64,000 nucleotides of DNA, from the NCBI GenBank assembly GCA_030528525.1, contig JAUMYT010000011.1, positions 1 through 64,000 on the forward strand, given 5' to 3'. Numbering within the stretch: the stretch's first letter is position 1; each line of letters opens with the position of its first letter. The notes under the pieces were generated by a model. The model had not been told where the DNA came from. It saw only the letters and a program-made list of their open reading frames with translations, and made no database searches. The position numbers and the translations under genes are program-made. This document shows, in pieces, positions 18,212-25,979 of this stretch. This stretch comes from Pasteurellaceae bacterium (lineage in GTDB: Bacteria; Pseudomonadota; Gammaproteobacteria; Enterobacterales; Pasteurellaceae).

Positions 18212-18301
18212 ATGGGCTTAACTATCGGACTTGCGATTGTTGCAGGCATTATGTTTTTTGTTGCCTTGCAAGCACGCAAAATGTACGAGAACAAATCATA
18301 A
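18212..18301 (+). CDS. 29-residue single-span membrane peptide
   Basis: MGLTIGLAIVAGIMFFVALQ then ARKMYENKS: one transmembrane helix followed by a short positive tail. The ATG sits ten bases after an AGGAG that overlaps the end of the preceding gene, so the two are probably co-translated. It resembles small hydrophobic phage or type I toxin-like peptides in size only. Confidence 0.45.
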   Translation: MGLTIGLAIVAGIMFFVALQARKMYENKS

Positions 18302-18381
18302 GGTTCTCAACTCCCCTACGCTTGACAGCTCCCCTGATTGAGCGTAGGATATTTCTCACAGGGTGTCAGAACCCTATACAT

Positions 18382-18419
18382 AGCGGTAATCCGCTGCCGA
18401 AATCCTTAGCGGTTTTTTT
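18382..18419 (+). terminator. Attenuator-like hairpin set upstream of C4-like RNA copy 1
   Basis: Three segments can pair alternatively: AGCGG (18382-18386), CCGCT (18391-18395) and AGCGG (18408-18412), the last followed by seven T residues. Segments 2 and 3 make a terminator; segments 1 and 2 make a competing hairpin. The same layout precedes the second C4-like RNA. Confidence 0.55.
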
Positions 18420-18489
18420 GTGTCTAAAATTCAGTGAATTTGACCGCCATTATCAAATTCATTGCACCAAAAACGGTACTATCATCTAT

Positions 18490-18565
18490 GGTCGAGCGGG
18501 CGACTAATACAACACCTTCGGGGAATACGTCCAGCCGTCTATGTCGGTTTCTGAACCGCTCGACC
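18490..18565 (+). ncRNA. C4-like antisense RNA, copy 1
   Basis: A perfect ten-base-pair outer stem (GGTCGAGCGG 18490-18499, CCGCTCGACC 18556-18565) closes a 76-base element just upstream of a KilA-N gene. The core shares TACAA-C, GAATA-G and CCAGC-G-CTAT with a second copy at 28.6 kb. CTATGT (18539-18544) and TTTCTGAA (18548-18555) inside it are complementary to ACATAG (18599-18604) and TTCAGAAA (18589-18596) in the leader, covering the AGGA ribosome-binding site. C4 RNAs of phages P1 and P7 are about this size and silence an antirepressor. Identity with the C4 family is from recollection of its features, not a search. Confidence 0.65.
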
Positions 18566-18612
18566 GCCCTACATCTAGGGTTCTTAATTTCAGAAATTAC
18601 ATAGGACTTCAT

Positions 18613-19242
18613 ATGTCAAACTTAACCATTCTCAACACTTCTATTCGTTCTCTTGATAATCTCTATTCTTTAACCGATCTTCATCGTTTAAGTGGTGGGG
18701 AAGAAAAACATCGCCCATCTCATTTCTTACGTTTGGATCAAACTAAAGATCTTATTTCAGCTATTGAGAGAGAAAATTCAAATGTACAGATCTGTACATT
18801 TAAAATTATCCGTGGCGGTCAAGGCGGAACATACGCTTGCGAAGAACTAGCCCTCGCCTACGCCACTTGGATTAGCCCAAAATTCCACTTAGTCGTCTTG
18901 CGTGCCTTTATCGCAATGCACCGTGGCGAGAATTTGCAGATTTCCCAACAAACTCACCCCCTTGCATAGCCTGAGCCGACTTACCACATTGAACTGGATA
19001 AAAAAACCATTCACGATTTAGTCTGGTTAGCCTTTTCTCACGAACAAATGCGGTTGCTCCTTGGCTCACTAATCAAACCACTTGAAGCCATCGGCTCTCG
19101 TTATTCAGGGGCGGTTTACGGCAACTATACCGAGTACCAACGCCACTATCGAGATTGCCTACCGCTTCTCAAAAACCTTGTCGCCCAGCTCAAGCAACAT
19201 CACCCACTTAAATGGGAACTCTTAGCCAATCGGCTCAATTAG
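18613..19242 (+). pseudogene. KilA-N antirepressor-like gene with an in-frame amber codon
   Basis: The ATG at 18613 (not an upstream start inside the C4-like RNA) begins MSNLTILNTSIRSLDNLYSL, a KilA-N domain with the conserved YACEELALAYATWISPKFHL and VVLRAFIAMHRGE. A TAG at 18967-18969 interrupts the frame; the same frame continues PEPTYHIELDKKTIHDLVWL to 19242, matching the paralogue at 28.7 kb, which has a sense codon there. KilA-N proteins encoded by phages often act as antirepressors or growth inhibitors. The truncated form keeps the DNA-binding domain and could still work as a DNA-binding fragment. Confidence 0.72.
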
Positions 19243-19273
19243 CAAAACCAAGGGCAAAAACAGCCCCCGTTGT

Positions 19274-19295
19274 ACCGCCCGATTGGGCGGTTTTG
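19274..19295. terminator. Terminator between convergent genes
   Basis: ACCGCCC (19274-19280) and GGGCGGT (19285-19291) form a seven-base-pair stem with a GATT loop, followed by TTTT on the plus strand. It separates the rightward KilA-N gene from the end of the leftward replication operon. Confidence 0.7.
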
Positions 19296-19298
19296 TGC

Positions 19299-19931
19299 CT
19301 AATAAAACCCAATCAACTGACTAATTTTGTTATCCAATGCCCATTCGTTTTCGTACACGTTACACAGCGTTTCATTCCAGATAACCCCATACACGCCTTT
19401 GTACACTTCGTTGAACTTCTCTTGGCTCATATTGGCGAAGGAAATCGACCACCGCTCTTTGAATGTACCGCCGTCTTGGCTTGGTTTGATGTCGTAGAAG
19501 CCAGCTTTTTTCATCACGTGGTTCAAATAGGCTTCAAGGGTTTTCATTCCTTCGTAGTCCAGTTTATCTCGGCGATGTTTTTCAACTTCGCCCAACACTT
19601 CATCAACAATCGGCTTGCAAAATTCCCTGTAAGCGGTGGGATTGTTGCTGTATTTCGCAAATCGTTTGGCAATCTGATCGCCAATCCACTTTTCACTTTC
19701 TGCCAACACCTGAAATTCAGGCTGCCAATACTCAAATCCAGCCTCAAGCAAGGCAAAAAACTTTTTATGGTGTTGGTAGTTGCGGTTGTTCTTAATTGGC
19801 GTAATTTTTACCGCACTGCCAATCGGCAAACTTTTCAACAAATTGCGGTCGTATGCCGTTTCCGCCACGACTGCACCGTTGGGGTACTTTACGGCGTGGA
19901 TAATGGTTTTTTGTTTAGTTTGGGTTGCCAT
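19299..19931 (-). CDS. DUF1367 family phage protein
   Basis: The 210-residue protein begins MATQTKQKTIIHAVKYPNGA and contains VKITPIKNNRNYQHHKKFFA, RNYQHHKKFFALL being a hallmark of the DUF1367 family found in the nin-like regions of lambdoid phages. No function is established; position late in the leftward replication operon fits recombination or Holliday-junction-related roles common for genes there. Its start overlaps the previous gene by 17 bases. Confidence 0.8.
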   Translation of the reverse strand: MATQTKQKTIIHAVKYPNGAVVAETAYDRNLLKSLPIGSAVKITPIKNNRNYQHHKKFFALLEAGFEYWQPEFQVLAESEKWIGDQIAKRFAKYSNNPTAYREFCKPIVDEVLGEVEKHRRDKLDYEGMKTLEAYLNHVMKKAGFYDIKPSQDGGTFKERWSISFANMSQEKFNEVYKGVYGVIWNETLCNVYENEWALDNKISQLIGFY

Positions 19932-20163
19932 CTTCCCGATACTCCACGCCTAAATCCTCTAAGCCAAAGTAACCACAAGACGGCGTGCGGTTGAACCACG
20001 CATAGGGATTGCGGTTTTCTTTAGCTGGTACGAGCTTGCCTTCACAACGAAAACGGCTTCCGCTCCATTCGCCCACAAAGGCACTCACAGGCTCACCGTC
20101 CCACCAGTCCGACAGCTCGCCGCCGCATTTCGGGCATTTAAATTGGGTTGGGTCGTAGGTCAT
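19915..20163 (-). CDS. Small zinc-ribbon-like phage protein
   Basis: An 82-residue protein with CPKC near the N-terminus (FKCPKCGGELSDWWDG) and further cysteines at RCEGK and PSCGYFG, so a four-cysteine metal site is plausible. It overlaps its neighbours at both ends (4 and 17 bases), indicating a tightly packed operon. Function unknown; small zinc-binding proteins are frequent in nin-type regions. Confidence 0.6.
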   Translation of the reverse strand: MTYDPTQFKCPKCGGELSDWWDGEPVSAFVGEWSGSRFRCEGKLVPAKENRNPYAWFNRTPSCGYFGLEDLGVEYREDGNPN

Positions 20164-20363
20164 AGCGTTACCAATTTTTCAAAATCAATCACACTCAAAT
20201 CGCCGATTTCACCGTAGCGGTTGGCAATCACTTTTCCCTCGTAGATAATCACTTCAAAATCCATCTCATTAAAGGGCTGTTTAGGGGTTGCAAGGAAGAC
20301 ATTTTGATCTGCTACATCAGGATTGATAAAATCGTCTTTGGTTAAAATTGCAATTCGTTTCAT
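20160..20363 (-). CDS. Hypothetical phage protein
   Basis: A 67-residue acidic protein (MKRIAILTKDDFINPDVADQ) with a mixed alpha/beta pattern and no recognisable motif. It lies between the DnaB-like helicase gene and the zinc-ribbon gene, overlapping the latter by four bases. Confidence 0.5.
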   Translation of the reverse strand: MKRIAILTKDDFINPDVADQNVFLATPKQPFNEMDFEVIIYEGKVIANRYGEIGDLSVIDFEKLVTL

Positions 20364-20377
20364 TTTGGAGAACTCCT

Positions 20378-20584
20378 ATGTATGTTGTTACTTGGAATAA
20401 AGAACAAAGCCAATGGTTAAAAGTAGAAACTTTGGAAGAACACCTTAGATTTAATCTGGACGCCTTTAAAGAAAATCGCTCATCTCATTTTCTCTGCTTA
20501 GGTATTTTTCCCACTCACGATCAAGCAAGCCAATTTTGTTCAGAATTAAGAACAATTCGAGATAACGAGCGAAGATTAGGCTAA
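20378..20584 (+). CDS. Possible small protein on the opposite strand
   Basis: A 68-residue frame starts MYVVTWNKEQSQWLKVETLE at an ATG nine bases after GGAG. It fills the gap between two leftward genes and overlaps the helicase stop by four bases. The composition is protein-like (Trp, acidic patches), but the orientation is against the operon, so it is only moderately likely to be real. Confidence 0.4.
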   Translation: MYVVTWNKEQSQWLKVETLEEHLRFNLDAFKENRSSHFLCLGIFPTHDQASQFCSELRTIRDNERRLG

Positions 20585-21990
20585 AACTCCTTTTTTGCTT
20601 GTCGTTTAACGGGTTTACCTTGCTCCGCTCGTGCTTTGGCTTGTTGTTGATCAACCTGATAAATTGACCCGTTGCGGAAATCCGCATAAACCGTACCGCC
20701 TGCACCGTGTCGGTTACTGCGGACAATGATTTCGATTAAATACGGGTCGGCATCTTCTCGGTAATTCGCTTCACGGTGTAAGCCGATCCAATAATCACAC
20801 TCTTGCTCCACTTGCCCTGTATCTCGGCTGTCGCTTGGTACTGGGCGTTTATCGGTACGGTTTTCTAAGCCTCGGTTGAGCTGTGTCAGTAACATCACCA
20901 CGCAATTTAATTCACGAGCAAGGTTTTTCATCTCTTTCACAATCTGCCCGTAAGCCAAGTCATTGCGTTCGGCTTTTTCTGCCGTCATCAAGGTTAAATA
21001 ATCCACGCCCACTAAGCCGATTTCGCCTTGCTCTCGTTGAATGCGGCGACACTCACTGCGAATGTATGCCATTGAAACGGCTGGCGTATCATCAATCATC
21101 AGTAAGTTTTCTTGCGTAATTTCAGCAATCGCATTGTGGGCTCTTGCATAGTGTTCATCGTGATAGAACGGCTTGTCGGTGTAGTAAAAAACGTTGGTGT
21201 TGATGCCTGCCACTTGCCCGATCATTCGCTCAAAAATCTGTTTTCTCCCCATTTCCAAACTGAACAACAACGCACGCTTTTTCTCCACTCGCACACACTG
21301 CAAGGCAAGCTGGGCGTAGAACGTAGTTTTACCGACTTTCGGTCTTGCTCCCACCATTAACAGCGAACCCTTGATCAAACCTTTCGGAGCAAGTAACTCA
21401 TCTAAGGCATCAATCCCAGTCGAAAGCCCTTTCACAAGCTCTGGACTATTGGCTCTCGCTTCTTGATCGTCCAACCATTCCAAGCCAATATCTGTGGCCG
21501 TGACTAATCCGCCCGTTTTGCCTTCTTTGGCATAATCGCTGATCTGCGAAAAGAGATGACTAGCATCATTCAATAATTTTTCCGCAGGCTGATCGCTTTT
21601 GCTAAACAGTAACTTTTCGCACTCGTTCAGTTTGGCAATCGCAAAACGTTTCATTGCACAATCACGCACGATTTCGGCGTAAGTGACTAAATTCGCACTG
21701 CTTGGCGTGTTCTTCGCTAAATCCACCAAATACGCAAATCCGCCTAGCTCTTCGCCGATCCCTTTTGCGTTCAACCGCTCATCTAGGCTGATCAAATCCA
21801 AGGGTTGATTTTCAGCATACAAGGCTTTGAGTTGCTCAAAAATCTTGTTGTGAGCGAACAGATAAAAACTTTCAGGCTTGAGTAGGCGGAAAACTTTGTC
21901 TGCGGCATCAGGGTTAGGGTTGATCAACAACGACCCAATGACTGCTGTTTCGGCTTCACGGTTATGCGGTAAACTCATCACATCTTGCAT
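20581..21990 (-). CDS. dnaB: Replicative DNA helicase, DnaB family (phage)
   Basis: The 469-residue protein has the DnaB N-terminal domain (MSLPHNREAETAVIGSLLIN), then the RecA-like core with Walker A GARPKVGKTTF near residue 220, Walker B-like GLVGVDYLTLM, and the C-terminal LTQLNRGLENR arginine-finger region. Length matches cellular DnaB, so the phage brings its own helicase in place of lambda P. It is two bases downstream of the O-like gene, the usual partner that loads it on the origin. The origin is probably inside the O-like gene. Confidence 0.92.
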   Translation of the reverse strand: MQDVMSLPHNREAETAVIGSLLINPNPDAADKVFRLLKPESFYLFAHNKIFEQLKALYAENQPLDLISLDERLNAKGIGEELGGFAYLVDLAKNTPSSANLVTYAEIVRDCAMKRFAIAKLNECEKLLFSKSDQPAEKLLNDASHLFSQISDYAKEGKTGGLVTATDIGLEWLDDQEARANSPELVKGLSTGIDALDELLAPKGLIKGSLLMVGARPKVGKTTFYAQLALQCVRVEKKRALLFSLEMGRKQIFERMIGQVAGINTNVFYYTDKPFYHDEHYARAHNAIAEITQENLLMIDDTPAVSMAYIRSECRRIQREQGEIGLVGVDYLTLMTAEKAERNDLAYGQIVKEMKNLARELNCVVMLLTQLNRGLENRTDKRPVPSDSRDTGQVEQECDYWIGLHREANYREDADPYLIEIIVRSNRHGAGGTVYADFRNGSIYQVDQQQAKARAEQGKPVKRQAKKEF

Positions 21991-21992
21991 CG

Positions 21993-23072
21993 TTACAGCT
22001 CCTGACGGCGAGTTTTGACTAGAGTTTCGGGCTTCATCAGAAAACTAAATCCGAATTTCCGTTCAGGCTCGAAATAAAACGGCTTGGCGTTTTCGGCAAA
22101 GGTTTCAAAGTACGCCACAAACGCATCAACGGACGGATTTTTCAAGTGCGGTAGTAAACCTTGGATCTGTTTTTCTGCCAACGTGTCTATCTCATTCATC
22201 GGCACAAGGCGATCACCTAGGATTTCGTTGTAAGCATCAATAACGCCTTGATACAGCGATTGATTTTTTTGCCACGCCATTGCATCGGACAAATACCCAT
22301 CAAACCGCTCAATTCGGCAAATGTTTTTAGGCTTAGCCGCGGAGCCGTTTTTGCGTTCCCACGTTCTCAGCACCCATTTCAGCACGAGCTTGATGTCTTC
22401 CAGTGAATAGGCTTCTCGTGTTTTGGTTTTGGTCAGTAACGGAACGAATGGTTTTGCATCTCGGCAAGTGCTCTTGGCAAGCTCGTTGTAATACGCAAGC
22501 AACGTTTTCGCATCAGCAAGGATTGTTTCATCAACGGACGAATCAGATTTTTTCGCCACAGAAATTTCCCCTTGGGGGGTAAGGGGGGTATTATTTATTT
22601 TATATTTTGTAATAGTTTCTTTTGTGGTTGTATTTTCATTGGATTTTGATTGTAGATTTATTGGATTTTTTTCACGTTTTTCTACAACATTGTGTTTTTG
22701 TTGGATTTCACTTTTCCACTCAGAAACGACTAAATTTAAACCAATTTTTTTACCTTCTTTGAGCAAAACATTGATGCGAATAAGTTCATTTTTTATACGA
22801 CTTGCTTCTTTGGCATCACATAATCGACAGATCTCTGCTAACTGATCGTTGCAGATCCAATCAACTTCTTTGTGCCAAGAAAGTGTTTTACGGATAACAC
22901 CAATCACTAATTTCATTTGCGGTTTAGTCAAATCCGATTCCAAAATCGCATCTAACAAGGCATTCGGAATTGCGGTAAATCCATCATCAACGCTCACTTT
23001 CTTGCTCTCCGTTGTGGGTGGGACTAATTTTAAATTGGCTCTTGTCTCTTTAATCTTTGCGAGTGCATTCAT
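21993..23072 (-). CDS. Phage replication protein O-like initiator
   Basis: The 359-residue protein has a winged-helix domain of the phage replication protein O type (residues 30-110, DDGFTAIPNALLDAILESDL, ...KTLSWHKEVDWICNDQLAEI), a low-complexity linker with polar repeats (about 130-190), and a C-terminal domain of the kind that recruits helicase. It opens the DNA at the phage origin. The AT-rich linker-coding DNA around 22,560-22,720 is a natural candidate for the origin. Confidence 0.82.
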   Translation of the reverse strand: MNALAKIKETRANLKLVPPTTESKKVSVDDGFTAIPNALLDAILESDLTKPQMKLVIGVIRKTLSWHKEVDWICNDQLAEICRLCDAKEASRIKNELIRINVLLKEGKKIGLNLVVSEWKSEIQQKHNVVEKREKNPINLQSKSNENTTTKETITKYKINNTPLTPQGEISVAKKSDSSVDETILADAKTLLAYYNELAKSTCRDAKPFVPLLTKTKTREAYSLEDIKLVLKWVLRTWERKNGSAAKPKNICRIERFDGYLSDAMAWQKNQSLYQGVIDAYNEILGDRLVPMNEIDTLAEKQIQGLLPHLKNPSVDAFVAYFETFAENAKPFYFEPERKFGFSFLMKPETLVKTRRQEL

Positions 23073-23241
23073 CGCTTAACTCCTTATCAATCTGTTCAAA
23101 CATTGGGGCGTAATCCACATTGGCAGCGAAATGGTGCAATTCAAGTGCCTGATAACACCGCTTGCGATATTCCAACTGTTGCCAAAAGGAGCCATTTTGT
23201 GTACAATTATCAACATTCAAAATTTGAATACTCCTTATCAA
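23050..23241 (-). CDS. Small hypothetical protein before the O-like gene
   Basis: A 63-residue frame (MIRSIQILNVDNCTQNGSFW) overlaps the start of the O-like gene by 23 bases. The second half (APMFEQIDKELSDECTRKD) is acidic. It occupies a normal slot in a lambdoid leftward operon but has no recognisable family. Confidence 0.42.
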   Translation of the reverse strand: MIRSIQILNVDNCTQNGSFWQQLEYRKRCYQALELHHFAANVDYAPMFEQIDKELSDECTRKD

Positions 23242-23243
23242 GA

Positions 23244-23269
23244 ACCACCGATGCCACGGTGGTTTTTTA
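23244..23269 (+). terminator. Hairpin downstream of the cII-like gene
   Basis: ACCACCG (23244-23250) and CGGTGGT (23257-23263) form a perfect seven-base-pair stem, with six T residues on the plus strand. For the leftward transcript it would be a tR1-like hairpin with a weak U tract. Confidence 0.45.
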
Positions 23270-23509
23270 TTGCTCTAATCCCTTGCGTGCTAATACACGC
23301 GCATTGAGTTCATCGCTATCGACAAGCTCAATCTCCAATTCATCACAAATCACCGCATACCATTCCACATACTGTGAAAACACACGGCTAAATTGCGACT
23401 CCGACACGCCTATCTTGCGTGCCAAATCCTTATGCGTTCGGCTTGCCGACTTCCGATAAATCAAGTCCGCAATCGCTCTTGCATTTTTCGTTAATTCATT
23501 GCGTGCCAT
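23267..23509 (-). CDS. CII-like regulatory protein
   Basis: The 80-residue protein MARNELTKNARAIADLIYRK carries a HTH (SRTHKDLARKIGVSESQFSR) followed by FSQYVEWYAVICDEL, the pattern of phage lambda CII activators. It lies directly downstream of the cro-like gene and before the replication genes, the position of cII in lambdoid phages, where it switches on repressor synthesis. Confidence 0.75.
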   Translation of the reverse strand: MARNELTKNARAIADLIYRKSASRTHKDLARKIGVSESQFSRVFSQYVEWYAVICDELEIELVDSDELNARVLARKGLEQ

Positions 23510-23529
23510 TGCATTTGCCTTGGGGTAAG

Positions 23530-23757
23530 TTAGTTTTCAGCCAATTCAGGCCAACGTTCTTTCCAATTAGGCACGAGATGTTTGCGAGTCACGACATTGT
23601 TCGATTCTTTTTCAATCAACACACAAATCTCTGTACCTAATACAGAGCCTTTTGAAATTGATTTACGTAAATACGCAATAGTCGTACCACAACGTTTTGA
23701 AAAATCTCGTTGCTCTTGCAAGGAAAGGTTATTTAGAAAAGCTCTTAACTCATTCAT
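23530..23757 (-). CDS. Cro-like repressor (YdaS/Cro type)
   Basis: With the ATG at 23757, which has AAGGA nine bases before it, the protein has 75 residues: MNELRAFLNNLSLQEQRDFS, then RCGTTIAYLRKSISKG as the HTH. It is divergent from the CI-type gene with operators in between, so it is the Cro equivalent that commits to lytic growth. The longer frame to 23817 runs into the operator region. Confidence 0.78.
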   Translation of the reverse strand: MNELRAFLNNLSLQEQRDFSKRCGTTIAYLRKSISKGSVLGTEICVLIEKESNNVVTRKHLVPNWKERWPELAEN

Positions 23758-23791
23758 AGGTAATCCTTGTCGTATAGAAATGGTTGATATA

Positions 23792-23845
23792 TTACCCTTT
23801 GGTAAAAATAAAATCAATACCTTATGGTTGTTTACCTTGTGGTAA
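23792..23845. promoter_or_regulatory. OR-like operator cluster between cro-like and cI-like genes
   Basis: Three sites of the form TTACC-N4-GGTAA: 23792-23805 (perfect), 23817-23830 (ATACC-TTAT-GGTTG, imperfect) and 23832-23845 (perfect). A leftward promoter with TTGATT and TAATAT spaced by 17 bases spans the first site, and a rightward TTTACC/TAAAGT pair overlaps the third. This is the expected two-way immunity switch. Confidence 0.8.
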
Positions 23846-23887
23846 ATAAAGAGTAAAGTGAGAAAATAGAAAAATAGGGGACTAAAA

Positions 23888-24565
23888 ATGAAAAGAGAAA
23901 TTCGCCAACAACGCTTACGCCAATTAATTGAAGAAATCAGTAATGGAAACGTTGCCGATTTTGCGAGAAAAATTGATCGAGAACCAAGCTATGTCTCAAG
24001 AATGCTCTACCCAGCAGACAAAGCAGGAGCGAAACCGATCGGAGAAAAAATTGTGAGCGATATTTGCTCAAAGCTGAATTTATCAATGGATTGGTTTGAT
24101 AGTTTAGAGGATCTGCCTTCTGAGTTACTTGAAGAAACCATTATCATTGACGTACTGAATGTTGAAGCAAGTGCAGGAAGTGGCTCAACGGGAGATTTGG
24201 TCGAAGTGGTTAAAAAATTGCACTATGTTCCCGAGCAATTCTACACCTACTTCCGTGGAATGAACCCCGACAATATCCGTGTGATTAACGTGCGAGGCGA
24301 CTCAATGCAACCTACGTTTAATGCAGGCGATATGATTTTTGTGGATATTTCCACCTGCTATTTTGATGGTGATGGGGTGTATGTGTTCAACTATAAAGGC
24401 GATCTGTTTGTCAAACGCTTACAAAATCTGGGAGATCGGCTTTTAGTCCTGTCTGACAACTCCGCCTACACTAATTGGGATATTAGCGAAGAGAATTACG
24501 ACCAGCTCTATATCCAAGGCAAAGTGAAAGTCCATCAAAGCCAAAAGCTGAATTTTATCGGCTAA
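23888..24565 (+). CDS. CI-type phage repressor with S24 peptidase domain
   Basis: The 225-residue protein has an N-terminal HTH (NVADFARKIDREPSYVSRML) and a LexA/CI-like S24 domain: VRGDSMQPTFNAGDMIFVDI with the catalytic Ser, and LFVKRLQNLGDRLLV with the catalytic Lys. It should bind the TTACC-N4-GGTAA sites on both sides and be inactivated by RecA-stimulated self-cleavage after DNA damage. It is complete, so immunity may still be expressed although the late genes are damaged. Confidence 0.9.
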   Translation: MKREIRQQRLRQLIEEISNGNVADFARKIDREPSYVSRMLYPADKAGAKPIGEKIVSDICSKLNLSMDWFDSLEDLPSELLEETIIIDVLNVEASAGSGSTGDLVEVVKKLHYVPEQFYTYFRGMNPDNIRVINVRGDSMQPTFNAGDMIFVDISTCYFDGDGVYVFNYKGDLFVKRLQNLGDRLLVLSDNSAYTNWDISEENYDQLYIQGKVKVHQSQKLNFIG

Positions 24566-24676
24566 TTAGGTGGAATAACACCAAATTAAAAATAAGCCTT
24601 TGTTGATTGAAGATGAAAGAAGCTGAGCATCGGCGTTATTTGTAAATAATAGAATAAAATTTATCCAACAAAGCAA

Positions 24677-24706
24677 TTGATAAAGTTATTAAAAAAAAAT
24701 TATGCT
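24677..24706 (+). promoter_or_regulatory. Promoter of the second hicAB operon
   Basis: TTGATA (24677-24682) and TATGCT (24701-24706) are 18 bases apart, in a very AT-rich stretch 33 bases before hicA. The 170-base gap after the repressor gene holds nothing else that I can support. Confidence 0.5.
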
Positions 24707-24738
24707 ATTATTGAAGCGTAACTAAAGGTTAGTGACAA

Positions 24739-24993
24739 ATGAGCAAAGGCGATAAGTTATTAGAAAAATTAAGAAAGCACCCGCCTCCTAAGAATTTTAC
24801 TTGGGAAGAGTTGCGTGCTTTGTTAATCAGTTTGGGATTTACTGAAAAACAAGGAAGTGGCTCTAGAGTGAAATTTATTCATTGTGAGTTAGGTTATCCC
24901 ATAAGCCTACATAAACCCCACCCTGGGAATGAATTAAAACGATATGTTATTGAGCAGGTGAAAGATGCTCTTGATGAACTTAATATTAAATAA
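24739..24993 (+). CDS. hicA: HicA-type toxin (second module)
   Basis: The 84-residue protein MSKGDKLLEKLRKHPPPKNF has a longer N-terminus than the 17.3 kb HicA, then WEELRALLISLGFTEKQGSG, SGSRVKF and HKPHPGNELKRYVIEQVK. The catalytic His of many HicA proteins is replaced in the GSGSRVKF strand, the form typical of the long HicA subfamily. It is followed after eight bases by its antitoxin. Confidence 0.82.
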   Translation: MSKGDKLLEKLRKHPPPKNFTWEELRALLISLGFTEKQGSGSRVKFIHCELGYPISLHKPHPGNELKRYVIEQVKDALDELNIK

Positions 24994-25001
24994 GGTGAAT
25001 T

Positions 25002-25502
25002 ATGAAAACCCTAGAATATAAAGGCTTCATCGGAAGCGTGGATGTTTCTCTAGAAGATGGTGTCGTATTTGGCAAAATCTTATATATCAATGGATTGGTA
25101 ACCTATGAAGCAGAAACTGTTCCCGAATTAGAAAAAGAGTTTCAAGCAGCTGTAGATGATTATTTGGAATTCTGTGAAGAAGAAGGGGTAGATGCCCATA
25201 AATCTTTTAGCGGGAAATTTAATGTAAGAATTTATCCAGAACTTCATAAAAAAGCTGCACTGCTTTCAGCAAAAAATGGAAGTAATCTTAATGCTTTTGT
25301 GGCTCAAGCCATAGAAAATGAGATTGCATCTCAAGAAAGAGAGATCTCAACTGTCTATCAGTATATGGAAAATCACGTGTTAACAAATTTAAACATTATT
25401 AAAAACCAAAGATTGCAGACAATGTTTGAAGTGGGAATGGCAATAGCAAATAACACCACTGATGAAAATCAGTTTGTTTATTCCGCAGAAAGAGTGAATT
25501 GA
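25002..25502 (+). CDS. hicB: HicB-type antitoxin with extended C-terminus
   Basis: The 166-residue protein has the HicB core (MKTLEYKGFIGSVDVSLEDG, then VVFGKILYINGLVTYEAETV), a ribbon-helix-helix segment (FNVRIYPELHKKAALLSAKN), and an extra helical tail of about 50 residues (residues 117-166). The tail is unusual: HicB proteins normally end near the ribbon-helix-helix. A third gene follows ten bases downstream. Confidence 0.8.
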   Translation: MKTLEYKGFIGSVDVSLEDGVVFGKILYINGLVTYEAETVPELEKEFQAAVDDYLEFCEEEGVDAHKSFSGKFNVRIYPELHKKAALLSAKNGSNLNAFVAQAIENEIASQEREISTVYQYMENHVLTNLNIIKNQRLQTMFEVGMAIANNTTDENQFVYSAERVN

Positions 25503-25512
25503 GGTATTAGCA

Positions 25513-25923
25513 ATGTCTATCAAGGATAAATTAAATTATTTAAATTTCTTTATTCAACGATTACAGGTCGAAACAAAACCTGAAGATGCTCCTAATGATG
25601 GTAGCACAATAACATCATTAGCATTTGCTGATCCCAAAATTGTTACTGAAAAGGAAGAAAAAATAGCCGTTTTCCCTTTTAAATTTGAGTTAAGATCAAT
25701 TGACATTGTTATTTCCACAGAATTTTTGATTGGATTTGAGATTATTTCTTCAGAAAATACCAATGAAGAATCCCTAAGAGAGCTGGCAAGTAACAATGAA
25801 GAGTTTACTAGATACGTAAATAAAGTGCTTGATAAGATCGTTGATAATGCTTTGGAAAATACCAATATTCGATTTAACGATCAGGTATCATTTAATTCTA
25901 TTGTTTACCCTCCGAAATATTGA
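25513..25923 (+). CDS. Third gene of the hicAB operon, possible SecB-like protein
   Basis: The 136-residue acidic protein starts MSIKDKLNYLNFFIQRLQVE and has alternating beta-strand-like segments (FPFKFELRSIDIVISTEFLI), a helix (EEFTRYVNKVLDKIVDNALE) and ends with a proline-containing tail, SFNSIVYPPKY. Strand order, acidity and the end resemble SecB-type chaperones, which occur as third partners in some toxin-antitoxin-chaperone systems. The resemblance is weak and by eye only. The tight spacing to hicB and a shared terminator argue that it belongs to the operon. Confidence 0.55.
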   Translation: MSIKDKLNYLNFFIQRLQVETKPEDAPNDGSTITSLAFADPKIVTEKEEKIAVFPFKFELRSIDIVISTEFLIGFEIISSENTNEESLRELASNNEEFTRYVNKVLDKIVDNALENTNIRFNDQVSFNSIVYPPKY

Positions 25924-25935
25924 TCTTTACCTTAT

Positions 25936-25960
25936 AGCCCGCATCAAGCGGGCTTTTTCT
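25936..25960 (+). terminator. Terminator of the hicAB operon
   Basis: AGCCCGC (25936-25942), loop ATCAA, GCGGGCT (25948-25954) and a T run. It lies 12 bases after the third gene. Confidence 0.85.
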
Positions 25961-25979
25961 TTACCCCAAATCTACTATT

